From positions 124,001-188,000 of the forward strand of contig CAZINX010000003.1 in assembly GCA_964540795.1 (NCBI GenBank): a stretch of DNA of 64,000 nucleotides, read 5' to 3'. A model generated the notes under the pieces. It was not told the DNA's origin and made no database searches. It saw nothing but the letters and a program-made list of their open reading frames with translations. The stretch comes from Dichotomicrobium sp964540795 (GTDB lineage: Bacteria > Pseudomonadota > Alphaproteobacteria > Rhizobiales > Rhodomicrobiaceae). The translations under genes were made by a program, and so were the position numbers. Each line of letters begins with the position of its first letter. The stretch's first letter is position 1. Below are positions 43,930-52,088 of the stretch, one piece after another.

Positions 43930-44574
43930 CTAGATGTCCTGCCCCTCGACTTCGCGCCGAAGCTCCTTGACCGCGTCTCGCGCTTCCTTCTTGAGCGGAT
44001 AGATGTCGAGGACGCGGCGGTAGGCTTGCAGGGCGCGCTCTTTCTCGCCGAACTCGTTGAGGATTATGGCGACGCCCTGCATGGCTCGGAAATGCCGGGG
44101 TTCGAGCGCGAGAACGCGCCGCAGATCGCGCAGGGCGGCGCGGAAATCGCGTTTCTGGAAGTGCACCATCGCGCGCTGGCTCCAGCCTTCGGCGAACTCC
44201 GGCTCGGAGACCACGACGGTATCGAGCATCGCCAGCGCGAGCGCGTATTCCTCCGCGCTGACGAGCGACATGGCGCGCGCCAGAAGCAGGTCGACGGTCG
44301 GACTACCGCTTGCGCGCCAGACCCGCTGGATGCTCTGCGCGACGGCGCGTGCGCGCTCCGGCGTCTCCGCCTGTTCCAGGCGCTGATAGAGCGTATCCAG
44401 CAGCATGTCGCGGTCGGGCGCGATCTCGTCCGGGTCGATGACCCCGTCTTCAGCGCCCGGCGGCAGCGATGGCCCCGGGTTTGTGGACTGGGCGGACAGG
44501 TTGGCTGGCGCGCACACGACGGCGAGCGCCGCGGCGGCAAAAAGAATGCAAGAACGCGACCGGAACTTATCCAT
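43930..44574 (-). CDS. exported TPR protein
   Basis: A 214-residue periplasmic protein. The signal peptide spans about residues 1-27 (SRSCILFAAAALAVVCAPANLSA). A helical region follows and then two to three TPR units (ALAMLDTVVVSEPEFAEGWSQRA; ALRDLRRVLALEPRHFRAMQG; ALQAYRRVLDIYPLKKEA). It is likely a protein-interaction scaffold with unknown partner. The ATG at 44574 gives the signal peptide, whereas upstream in-frame codons overlap the rpmJ region and are rejected. rpmJ lies 59 bp upstream on the same strand. Confidence 0.8.
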   Translation of the reverse strand: MDKFRSRSCILFAAAALAVVCAPANLSAQSTNPGPSLPPGAEDGVIDPDEIAPDRDMLLDTLYQRLEQAETPERARAVAQSIQRVWRASGSPTVDLLLARAMSLVSAEEYALALAMLDTVVVSEPEFAEGWSQRAMVHFQKRDFRAALRDLRRVLALEPRHFRAMQGVAIILNEFGEKERALQAYRRVLDIYPLKKEARDAVKELRREVEGQDI

Positions 44575-44633
44575 GCGTCTGAGGGTAACACCGAAGCGCG
44601 CGCGCTCAAAATGCCTGCAGTGCAAGCGCGCGA

Positions 44634-44759
44634 TCAGCCCTGGCGCGCCTTGCAGCGCGGATTGGTCTTGTTGATGATATAGACGCGGCCCTTGCGCCGC
44701 ACGAGACGATTGTCGCGGTGGCGCTTGCGCAGCGACTTGATCGAGTTTCTGACTTTCAT
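44634..44759 (-). CDS. rpmJ: 50S ribosomal protein L36
   Basis: A 41-residue basic protein (MKVRNSIKSLRKRHRDNRLV, then RRKGRVYIINKTNPRCKARQ), the long L36 form common in alphaproteobacteria. The zinc-binding cysteines of short L36 are missing, as expected for this paralogue type. The ATG at 44759 is preceded by GGGAAGGATC. Frames extending further upstream are spurious. It stands alone rather than in the S10/spc operons, as is usual for this form. Confidence 0.95.
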   Translation of the reverse strand: MKVRNSIKSLRKRHRDNRLVRRKGRVYIINKTNPRCKARQG

Positions 44760-44863
44760 GATCCTTCCCGCAAAAGGCTTTGGACGCGCTGGCGCGACCC
44801 ATTTCAATTGTGTGAAGAAATACGTGGCAGGCGGGTTAATGTCAACGCGCGCCGGCGGTGGCG

Positions 44864-45784
44864 CTATTCCAGCGCGGTAAGGCGCGAGCGCGCATCCGTG
44901 TTGCCCATATCCGCCGCGCGCCGGTACCATTCGCGCGCCTTGGCGACATCGGAAGGGTCCCCGCCGCGCACATAGATGTCCTGCAAGAAGCCCGGATCGT
45001 AGCTCTGGCCCATCGCAAAAACCGCGCCCGCCACGTTATGCTCGGCCAGATAACGCAGGATCAGCCGCGCGCCGGCGATGTCGCCGCCCGCCATCATGCG
45101 CTGCGCCCGATCGAACATCGACGTCTCGATCTCAGGCGACAGCGCGGGCTTCGACGCCTCCTGGCGCTCGGCCTCTTCGGCGGTTGCAGTGACTTCGCCC
45201 CCGGACTCCGGTCCGATGCGGACATTGACGACTTGCCGTTCCCGCGACTCTCCGTTGCCGCGGATGAACAGCACCTCCATCGAGAACGCGCCGTCGTAAC
45301 CGGGCGGGGCAACGAGCGAGACGCCAGAAGCCTCGGACGGCGACAGCGCCCAGGCGTCGTCGAGCGAGACCCCGGCAGTCAGCTCGAAATTCTCCGGCAG
45401 CCCACGCACCATGATGACCCGGAACAGGTCACCGTTCTCCGGCGGGAGGCTGATCTCGAAGGGAAGCGGCGCATCGGGCGGACCGGAAATGTCGCGAACC
45501 GAGAACCCGCCTTGCTGGGCAACGATGATCGGCTGAAGTTCGAGCACGCCGGGCGCGGCGCGGTCGGCAAGCCGGCTCGCGTCGAGCCGGGGCGCGGGCG
45601 CGCGCGCGGGCATCGGGGCGGGGGCCGAAACGCCGGCCGGGGTCGCCGCAACGGCAGCGTCCGGCGACAGCACGCCCGCGGCGATCACTACGGCGCATAG
45701 CGCGGCTTGCGGCCAAGGCTTGCCGTGCGGATCCCCATTGCGGCGGTTCGTCCGCGCTTTCCCGATCGCTCGGCCCTGCTTCAC
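44864..45784 (-). CDS. exported protein with Sel1-like repeats at the C-terminus
   Basis: A 306-residue protein. The N-terminus has a signal-like segment (residues about 26-46, AALCAVVIAAGVLSPDAAVA) after a basic stretch. The middle is a beta-rich segment of unknown family (LPFEISLPPENGDLFRVIMVRGLP). The last 70 or so residues resemble a Sel1/TPR-like repeat (GDIAGARLILRYLAEHNVAGAV; ARVW-like AREWYRRAADMGNTDARSRL). GTG at 45784 follows GGGGTGAGG closely. The function is unknown. It stands alone between rpmJ and the TAXI gene. Confidence 0.7.
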   Translation of the reverse strand: MKQGRAIGKARTNRRNGDPHGKPWPQAALCAVVIAAGVLSPDAAVAATPAGVSAPAPMPARAPAPRLDASRLADRAAPGVLELQPIIVAQQGGFSVRDISGPPDAPLPFEISLPPENGDLFRVIMVRGLPENFELTAGVSLDDAWALSPSEASGVSLVAPPGYDGAFSMEVLFIRGNGESRERQVVNVRIGPESGGEVTATAEEAERQEASKPALSPEIETSMFDRAQRMMAGGDIAGARLILRYLAEHNVAGAVFAMGQSYDPGFLQDIYVRGGDPSDVAKAREWYRRAADMGNTDARSRLTALE

Positions 45785-45838
45785 GGCCTCACCCCTTCGT
45801 TGTCGCGCCCGGAAGCGCCTTTGGTATCGAACGCGCGC

Positions 45839-46972
45839 CTAATTCTCCACGCCCTCGCGCTGCTGACGCCATCGGACAAATTCGGAGAACAGGGCGTCCT
45901 TATCCTCCTCCGACAGATCGCTTGCGCCGGTCTGATCGACGAGAAAGGCGTTAAACTGCTCGCGCACCTCTGTCGAGGCCGTCTGCCGGTTCCGGTCCAG
46001 CCATTCCTGCGCCGGCGCGAAGCGCGTCCAGCCAGGCAGTTCGGCGGCGAGGTTCACTTCGCGCCATTTCGGGTGGCGCGGGGCCTGGAGGAATGCGTCG
46101 AAGCTGGAGAAGAACGCCTCGATGAAACGCTCGACCTTGGCGTAGCGGTCGCCTTCCGGGTTCCAGTCGTAGACCGCCATCACCGCGCCAACCGCGATTG
46201 TGCGCACCGGCGCGCCTTCGGGGACCAGACCCGGATAATCTTCGTGCGTGAAGGTCGTGGGCAGATAAGCCTCCTGCAGCGCGGGGGCGTAGTCCACCGG
46301 CACCAGGCGGAAACCTTCGTCCCGGCTCAACTCCTCGATCGCGCTTGTGGGCTTGCCCGCGACGTAGAGAGTGGCCGCGATTTCGCCGTTCTTGATCTTC
46401 TCCATCGCGAGCGCCTGATCCTGATAGACCGGCTCGACCTCGATGCCCAGGCTGTCGAAAACCGTTTCGGCTGTCATCGCCGTGCCGCTGCCCTCTACGC
46501 CGAAATTGACCTTGCGGCCAGCCAGTTCATCGAGACCGCCAATCTCCGGCCCGCCGACAACGTGCAACTCCTCGTTGTAGAGTTTGGTGATGTAGGCGAT
46601 CCGCTCCTCGACGCCCGGATACATGTTGCGCCGCTTGATGAAGCTGAGGACGTCGGACTGGACGATTCCGATATCGATGCCCCTGAGATAGAGCAGGTCG
46701 GTGATGTTCTGGACCGAACCCTGTCCGACGATAGGCAACACCCGCAGACGGTTCCCGTCATTCAATACTGAGGCAAGGTCCGTGGCGATGCGGATGTAGG
46801 TGCCCCCGATGCCCCCCGAGATCACGCGCACCGTCCCCTGGTTCACGCGCTCGACCATCTCCTGATAATCCGTATCGGTCTGCGCGGCGGCCGGCGCGCC
46901 GGCGACCAGAGAGAAAGTCAGGGTCAGGACGACTGCGACAACCGATCGTCCGGGCGAAGTACGCGCTGGCAT
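45839..46972 (-). CDS. TAXI-family TRAP transporter solute receptor
   Basis: A 377-residue periplasmic binding protein of the TAXI type. A signal peptide (about residues 1-30) leads into VRVISGGIGGTYIRIATDLASVLND, the family N-terminus. Next come VGQGSVQNITDLLYLRGIDIGIVQSD and FGVEGSGTAMTAETVFDSLGIEV. GGGAGAG eight bases before the ATG at 46972 fixes the start; a much longer upstream frame is rejected. TAXI proteins deliver ligands such as glutamate to a fused TRAP permease, but no permease gene is adjacent. The ligand is unknown. Confidence 0.85.
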   Translation of the reverse strand: MPARTSPGRSVVAVVLTLTFSLVAGAPAAAQTDTDYQEMVERVNQGTVRVISGGIGGTYIRIATDLASVLNDGNRLRVLPIVGQGSVQNITDLLYLRGIDIGIVQSDVLSFIKRRNMYPGVEERIAYITKLYNEELHVVGGPEIGGLDELAGRKVNFGVEGSGTAMTAETVFDSLGIEVEPVYQDQALAMEKIKNGEIAATLYVAGKPTSAIEELSRDEGFRLVPVDYAPALQEAYLPTTFTHEDYPGLVPEGAPVRTIAVGAVMAVYDWNPEGDRYAKVERFIEAFFSSFDAFLQAPRHPKWREVNLAAELPGWTRFAPAQEWLDRNRQTASTEVREQFNAFLVDQTGASDLSEEDKDALFSEFVRWRQQREGVEN

Positions 46973-47276
46973 GGTTACACTCTCCCTGGAAACGCTCGCG
47001 GAATGTTGCTCATCAAAGGCGAAAACGGAATGCTTCCTCGCGCCCCGAATTGATACGGACAACGTGTCGGCAAGTCCATGCCCGCAGATTGGAAACCGGT
47101 CGGCGCAAACCGCTATTGCGCCGGGCGGGAAAAACTTCCGCAAATTAGCTTAAAATAGCGTTCATATGGAAGAATTGTGGCAGACGACGTCAGAGGCTGG
47201 CCAACGCGCCAGCCATGTCCGGCGCTGCGGCGCTCCGCCCGCTGACAGTCCCGTTCCTCCATGATAGTCCGTCATT
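46973..47276. other. 304-bp divergent intergenic region
   Basis: Promoters for the TAXI gene (minus) and the DUF2946 gene (plus) should lie here, but no convincing -35/-10 pair was identified. A hairpin (GGCTGG, 8-base loop, CCAGCC at 47195-47214) has no T-run. The stretch around 47135-47165 is locally AT-rich. No further coding region is supported. Confidence 0.4.
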
Positions 47277-47684
47277 ATGCAGCGTCTTTGTGATGACCTT
47301 GCCGATCTTGGGCGCAGCCTGCTCCGCGCGCTCCTTGTCGCGGCCCTGATCTTTCAGGCCGTGGTTGGCAGCGCGCATCTGGCCGTTGCAGCCGCCGCGC
47401 TCGATGGAGGTACAGCGCCGGTCATCTGCACAATCTACGGCCCCGCGCCGCCAGGCGCACCGGGCGAGGCTCCGGCCGATCCCGCAGATCCCGACACGCC
47501 GGGAACGCGCGCCTGCCCTGTCTGCGCCAGCGCCCATCAGGGCGCCGGCGCATTCCTGCTGGCAATCGCGTCCATTCCGGTCCCGGCCGCCGCGGGCGGC
47601 GGCGCGAACGCAGCGATGGGGCGCGACCAATGGCCGGATGATCGACAGCCGCGGCTTGTCAACACACGCGCCCCGCCCGCCTGA
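47277..47684 (+). CDS. DUF2946 protein, probably copper-related
   Basis: A 135-residue protein with an N-terminal hydrophobic segment (about residues 14-40) and the CPVCASAHQG motif near residue 78 that marks DUF2946. Genes of this family often sit beside copper-handling genes. Here a PCuAC chaperone gene follows after 139 bp on the same strand. The biochemical role is not established; copper binding via CxxC is inference. The ATG at 47277 is reasonable but lacks a strong ribosome binding site. Confidence 0.68.
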   Translation: MQRLCDDLADLGRSLLRALLVAALIFQAVVGSAHLAVAAAALDGGTAPVICTIYGPAPPGAPGEAPADPADPDTPGTRACPVCASAHQGAGAFLLAIASIPVPAAAGGGANAAMGRDQWPDDRQPRLVNTRAPPA

Positions 47685-47823
47685 GCGTTGCGGGCGCGAT
47701 ACCGTCCGCCCCCAATTTCCTCTTGGACACCTTATGGCTGGCCGCGCAGCGCGTCCCACGGCGCGCCGGTCGCGCGGTCGAACGAGGCTCCCGAATATTT
47801 CGCGATCTTCAAAGAGAGACCCG

Positions 47824-48324
47824 ATGAAAACGCTCATTCACACCCTCGCCGTTCTTGCAGTCGGCATGTTCGCCGCCGCCGCGAACGCGCACGACTACAG
47901 CTTCGGCGATCTGCGCATCACGCATCCCTGGGCGAAATCCTCGCTCAAAGGCGTGCCGAACAGCGCCGCCTACATGACCATCACCAATACCGGAGAGACC
48001 GACGACACGCTCGTCGCCGCCGCCACGGACGTGAGCGAGGCGGTGGAGCTGCACACCATGACCATGGAGGACGGGGTCATGCGGATGCGGCGTCTGGAAA
48101 ACGGCGTGCCCGCGCCCGCTGGCGAAACGGTCGGGCTTGAGCCGGGCGGCAAGCATATCATGCTGATCGGACTGAAAAACCGGCTGGAGGCCGAGGAGAC
48201 CTTCGCGATGACGCTAACCTTCGAAAGGGCCGGCGAGCATCGGATCGAGGTTGTCGTCCGCGATCGCAAGCCAGACGCCGGCGAAAGCCACAACCACGGC
48301 GCTCACCATCAACACGGAAACTGA
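47824..48324 (+). CDS. periplasmic copper chaperone PCu(A)C
   Basis: A 166-residue PCu(A)C-family protein. A signal peptide (about residues 1-22, ending ANA) is followed by the cupredoxin-like domain with the Met/His copper motif: ELHTMTMEDGVMRM near residue 78 and GGKHIMLIGL near residue 114. The C-terminal tail ESHNHGAHHQHGN is His-rich and could bind additional Cu(II). PCu(A)C delivers Cu(I) to cytochrome oxidases, including cbb3 or aa3 types. Its link to the cbb3 cluster at the left edge is functional inference. A strong hairpin with TTT follows the stop. Confidence 0.9.
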   Translation: MKTLIHTLAVLAVGMFAAAANAHDYSFGDLRITHPWAKSSLKGVPNSAAYMTITNTGETDDTLVAAATDVSEAVELHTMTMEDGVMRMRRLENGVPAPAGETVGLEPGGKHIMLIGLKNRLEAEETFAMTLTFERAGEHRIEVVVRDRKPDAGESHNHGAHHQHGN

Positions 48325-48335
48325 GCGCATGGGGC

Positions 48336-48360
48336 GGGGCGGCGCGCGCCGCCCCCCTTT
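48336..48360 (+). terminator. probable Rho-independent terminator after the PCuAC gene
   Basis: GGGGCGGC-GCGC-GCCGCCCC (48336-48355) is a perfect 8-bp GC stem followed by CCTTT. The T-run is short. It lies 12 bp after the PCuAC stop, at the junction with convergent lolA. Confidence 0.55.
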
Positions 48361-49297
48361 AACGGCCTTCGAAATCCGGCAGGCCGATGTCTGAAAATTC
48401 GAACAGCTCGGCCGCAAGCTGCACGTCACGCTCCATCTCGCCGATGTCCACGCGGGTATCGACGCCCTGCGCGTCGGTGATGATCCATGAGGCCAGCTGC
48501 AACTCGGGGTCCGTGCGGAAGAACAGCCGGATTTTGCCGGCGGACTCACCCGACTTGTCCTCCATGGTCAGGATCAGAACGTCCTCGCCCTTGTCGATGG
48601 CGAGGATGCGCGCATCGCGCAACAGGTTGACTTCCTCGGCCAGCAGCAGCTTGAAGGGGGTGGATTCAAGCGGATAGCGGTCGGCCGTGCGCAGGTCATG
48701 ATTCTCGACGGCCAGATATTCCCCGTCGGAAATGATCTTCATACGGCTCGGCCGGTTATAGTCAAAGCGCACTTTCCCGGGCCGCTTGAAGAAGAAATCG
48801 CCGGTTTTCCTCCGATTGTCGCCGTCGAACTGGACGAACGGCGCCTGCACTTCCTTCAGGTCGTTGAAGTAGGCATTCACGTTGTCGATAATCGCGAGGG
48901 CTTCCTCGTCGGTAATCTCCTCATCCGCCGCTTCCTGGCGCACCAGCGTTTCGGTCTCCCACGCGCCGCCGATGGGGCTGATCGCGGCTTCCTGCGGCGC
49001 ATCTTCCGGCAGGCTTTCGGTTGCCTCGGCGGTCGGCTCTGCCTTCGCAGTCTTTTCCGCCGGCTCGGCGGCCGGTTCGGGCGCGGTTTCCTCGGCAGCC
49101 GGGGCGCTGGCCTGCTTCGGCGCAGTCTCTTCAGCGCCAGAAACGGTCTCTTCAGCGCCAGAAACGGTCTTGGCGTGCGTCGAGGAGCCGGCCTGCGCCG
49201 GCGCGGCCGCGATCACCGCTGCGGCTGAAGCCACGATGCCCGCGCTCAGCACGCGCGCAGCAGGCCGCCATCTCGAATTAGCCAGTCGTTCCCTCAT
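48359..49297 (-). CDS. lolA: outer-membrane lipoprotein carrier protein, LolA family
   Basis: A 312-residue LolA-like chaperone that would carry lipoproteins across the periplasm. A signal peptide (residues about 12-36, ending AQAG) is followed by an unusual Ala/Glu/Pro/Thr-rich acidic insert (about residues 37-110) before the LolA domain. The domain begins IIDNVNAYFNDLKEVQAPFVQ and continues GDFFFKRPGKVRFDYNRPSRMKIISDG. The insert contains a 21-nt direct repeat, which gives TVSGAEE twice. Start supported by GGGGTGACGG. It lies downstream of ftsK on the same strand, 127 bp away, a common alphaproteobacterial order. Confidence 0.88.
   Translation of the reverse strand: MRERLANSRWRPAARVLSAGIVASAAAVIAAAPAQAGSSTHAKTVSGAEETVSGAEETAPKQASAPAAEETAPEPAAEPAEKTAKAEPTAEATESLPEDAPQEAAISPIGGAWETETLVRQEAADEEITDEEALAIIDNVNAYFNDLKEVQAPFVQFDGDNRRKTGDFFFKRPGKVRFDYNRPSRMKIISDGEYLAVENHDLRTADRYPLESTPFKLLLAEEVNLLRDARILAIDKGEDVLILTMEDKSGESAGKIRLFFRTDPELQLASWIITDAQGVDTRVDIGEMERDVQLAAELFEFSDIGLPDFEGR
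49126..49167. repeat. 21-bp perfect tandem duplication in lolA
   Basis: The unit TCTCTTCAGCGCCAGAAACGG (49126-49146) is followed at once by an identical copy (49147-49167). It duplicates seven codons in frame (TVSGAEE) in the low-complexity linker of LolA. Confidence 0.9.
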
Positions 49298-49424
49298 CCG
49301 TCACCCCAATCCATCTTGTGTTATAGCATCGCCGGGAAGGCCGCCGCGTTCGGCGCGCCGCTCAATATATTTCTGGCCGCATGGACCACAAAAGCGTCAA
49401 ATTGGAGACATCACCGCGAAAAAT

Positions 49425-51971
49425 TCACGCGTCTTCGGCCTCGCCGATCAAAATTTCGCGTTTGCCGCCACGTCCTGGCGGGCCGATGATGCCTTCATCC
49501 TCAAGCCGCTCGATTACTGACGCCGCGCGGTTATAACCGATGCCAAGCCGGCGCTGCAAATAGCTGGTGGTGGCGCGGCGGTCGCGGCGGACGATCTCGA
49601 CGGCTTCGTCGAACAGGTCATCGCCCGACGGCTTCGCATCATTGCTCAGGCGCGGATCAACGGGATCGTCCTGCGCCTCCAGCACATCGGCGCGATATTC
49701 CGGCGCGCCCTGCTGCTTCAGGTGATGCACCACCTTCTCCAGCTCCTGATCGGTGACGAACGGGCCATGTACGCGCGTCACCCTGCCGCCTGACGCCAGA
49801 TGCAGCATGTCGCCCGCGCCCAGCAGCTGCTCCGCGCCCTGCTCGCCGAGGATCGTGCGGCTGTCGATCTTCGAGGTGACCTGAAAACTGACGCGGCTGG
49901 GGAAGTTCGCCTTGATCGTGCCGGTGATGACATCGACGCTCGGGCGCTGGGTCGCCATGATGACGTGAATGCCGGCGGCGCGCGCCATTTGCGACAGGCG
50001 CTGGACCGCGAACTCGATATCCTTGCCAGCGACCATCATCAGGTCGGCCATCTCGTCGATCACCACGACGATGTAGGGCATCGGTTCGGCGTCGATATCC
50101 TCGTGCTCGTAGATCGGCTGGCCCGTCGCCTCGTCATAGCCGGTGTTGACCGTGCGTCCGAGCACGTCGCCGCGCGCCCGCGCCTCGGCCACGCGCTGGT
50201 TATAGCCCTGGATGTTGCGCACGCCGACCTTGTGCATCAGCTCATAGCGCCGGTTCATCTCCGCGACCGTCCATTTGAGCGCGACGACGGCCTTCTTCGG
50301 GTCGGTGACAACCGGCGTCAGCAGATGCGGGATGCCGTTATAGACCGACAGCTCCAGCATCTTCGGGTCGATCATGATGAATTTGCACTGGTCCGGCGGC
50401 AGCCGATAGATCAGCGACAGGATCATCGCGTTGATCCCCACCGACTTGCCCGAGCCGGTGGTGCCCGCGACCAGCAGATGCGGCATCCGCGCCAGATCGA
50501 CGATCACCGGCGCGCCGCCGATGCTCTTGCCAAGCGCCAGGGCCAGCTTCGCCTGGCTGTTGCGGAATTCCGCAGTCTCCAGCAGCGCGCGCAGGTAGAC
50601 GGTCTCGCGCCTTTCATTCGGCAACTCGATGCCCAGCGCGTCGCGCCCTGGAATGACCGAGACCCGGGCGGAAACCGCGCCCATCGACCGGGCGATGTCG
50701 TCGGACAAGCCGATCACGCGGGCGGATTTGGTGCCGCGCGCCGGGCGCAGTTCGTAAAGCGTGATGACCGGGCCGGGATGCACCTCGGTGATCTCGCCCT
50801 TCACGCCGAAGTCGCGCAGCGTGCCTTCGAGCTGCTCGGCCCGCTGGGTCAGTTCCTCGTCGGTGGGCGCCTGTTGCGCATGCGCGCGCGAAGGCTGGGT
50901 GAGCAAGCCCGTCGCTGGCAGGGTGAACGCCGCTTTCGCCGCTGGCTGCACGCGCGCGGGCTTATGCTGCGGCTGCGGCGATGGCACGGGACGGGACGGC
51001 GGCGTCTCCACCGCCTGATGCGCGCGGTAATGCGCCGCCCAAATATCCCCCGAGCTTTCAGGCCTGTGTGGCGCGGGGCGCAGCGACTCGAAAAATGGCT
51101 CGATCCGCGCGTCGATCGCTTTCGGCGCGACGTTGAGCGTCGGCTCGGCGCGCATCTGTGGCTCTTCGCGTACCGTCTCTTCGCGACGTCTGCCGATGCG
51201 GCGCTTGCGGCGGCGTTCGCGCCCGTCTGGCTCCGGCGCGTCGCCTCCGCCGGTCCAGCCCTGATTCATCCAGAACTCGCGCGGCCCCAGCGTGTCGGAT
51301 TCGTCCTCCCCCACTGGCGTGAGCCTCTGCAACACCTCGCGAATGCCCGGCGTCACAGGCCGCGCAGCCCGCTCGCTTTCCAGCAGCAACGCCAGATCGC
51401 GCGGGCTGAAGCCGCAGGCCGCCACCAGCGCCGCGCCCCCGGCCAGCCCGGCGATAACGCCCGCCACGGCCTGCGCCAATTCGTCGGGCGTGAAGCCCAG
51501 CGCATGAACGCCGCCGACCATCAGGAAATCGCCGATGATCCCGCCAAGCCCGTGCGCCAGCGGCCAGGTCTGCGGCGCAGGCAAGGGACTGAGGCTCATC
51601 GCAATGAGCGCCGTCGCAACCAGCCAGAGCAGCGCCATCAGCCGCAGCGGCCCAGCCGGATAAGCCGCGGCAAGCCGGAAGCCGAGCGCCGCCACTGGCA
51701 GGAACACCGCCACGGCGGCCAGCCCGAGCGACTGGATCATCAGATCGGCAAGCGCCGCGCCGTAAGCGCCCAGCAGGTTCTCGGGCGGTTGTTCGGTGAT
51801 GTGGTTGAGGCTTGGATCGGCGACCGACCAGGTCAGCAGGCTGGCCCAGCCAGCCAGCGCAAGCGAAAGCAAGCCGCCTCCGAGCGCACGGCGGCACAGC
51901 CGCAACAGTGCGGCTTCCATCGACGCGGGCAAAAGACGCCGCGACTGTCGGGAAACGGTGTACGTAGCCAT
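49425..51971 (-). CDS. ftsK: DNA translocase FtsK
   Basis: An 848-residue septal translocase. Four N-terminal membrane helices (residues about 25-185) anchor it at the division site. A Pro/Arg-rich linker (about 225-370) follows. The motor domain has Walker A AGTTGSGKSVG (about residue 500) and the Walker B stretch YIVVVIDEMADLMM. The C-terminal gamma winged helix (DEAVEIVRRDRRATTSYLQRRLGIGYNRA) recognises KOPS-like DNA sites. Length and domain order are normal. An aminotransferase gene lies 117 bp upstream and lolA follows. Confidence 0.96.
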   Translation of the reverse strand: MATYTVSRQSRRLLPASMEAALLRLCRRALGGGLLSLALAGWASLLTWSVADPSLNHITEQPPENLLGAYGAALADLMIQSLGLAAVAVFLPVAALGFRLAAAYPAGPLRLMALLWLVATALIAMSLSPLPAPQTWPLAHGLGGIIGDFLMVGGVHALGFTPDELAQAVAGVIAGLAGGAALVAACGFSPRDLALLLESERAARPVTPGIREVLQRLTPVGEDESDTLGPREFWMNQGWTGGGDAPEPDGRERRRKRRIGRRREETVREEPQMRAEPTLNVAPKAIDARIEPFFESLRPAPHRPESSGDIWAAHYRAHQAVETPPSRPVPSPQPQHKPARVQPAAKAAFTLPATGLLTQPSRAHAQQAPTDEELTQRAEQLEGTLRDFGVKGEITEVHPGPVITLYELRPARGTKSARVIGLSDDIARSMGAVSARVSVIPGRDALGIELPNERRETVYLRALLETAEFRNSQAKLALALGKSIGGAPVIVDLARMPHLLVAGTTGSGKSVGINAMILSLIYRLPPDQCKFIMIDPKMLELSVYNGIPHLLTPVVTDPKKAVVALKWTVAEMNRRYELMHKVGVRNIQGYNQRVAEARARGDVLGRTVNTGYDEATGQPIYEHEDIDAEPMPYIVVVIDEMADLMMVAGKDIEFAVQRLSQMARAAGIHVIMATQRPSVDVITGTIKANFPSRVSFQVTSKIDSRTILGEQGAEQLLGAGDMLHLASGGRVTRVHGPFVTDQELEKVVHHLKQQGAPEYRADVLEAQDDPVDPRLSNDAKPSGDDLFDEAVEIVRRDRRATTSYLQRRLGIGYNRAASVIERLEDEGIIGPPGRGGKREILIGEAEDA

Positions 51972-52088
51972 AGGTCCGCTCGCTGGCCGCCGCAGCCACG
52001 GCGGTGAAACGTAAACGCGCGGTAAAAACCTGCCACGGCAGGGTTGCCAAAAGGTTTCCGCCGCGCAGAAAAACTGGCGATTTTTGTA

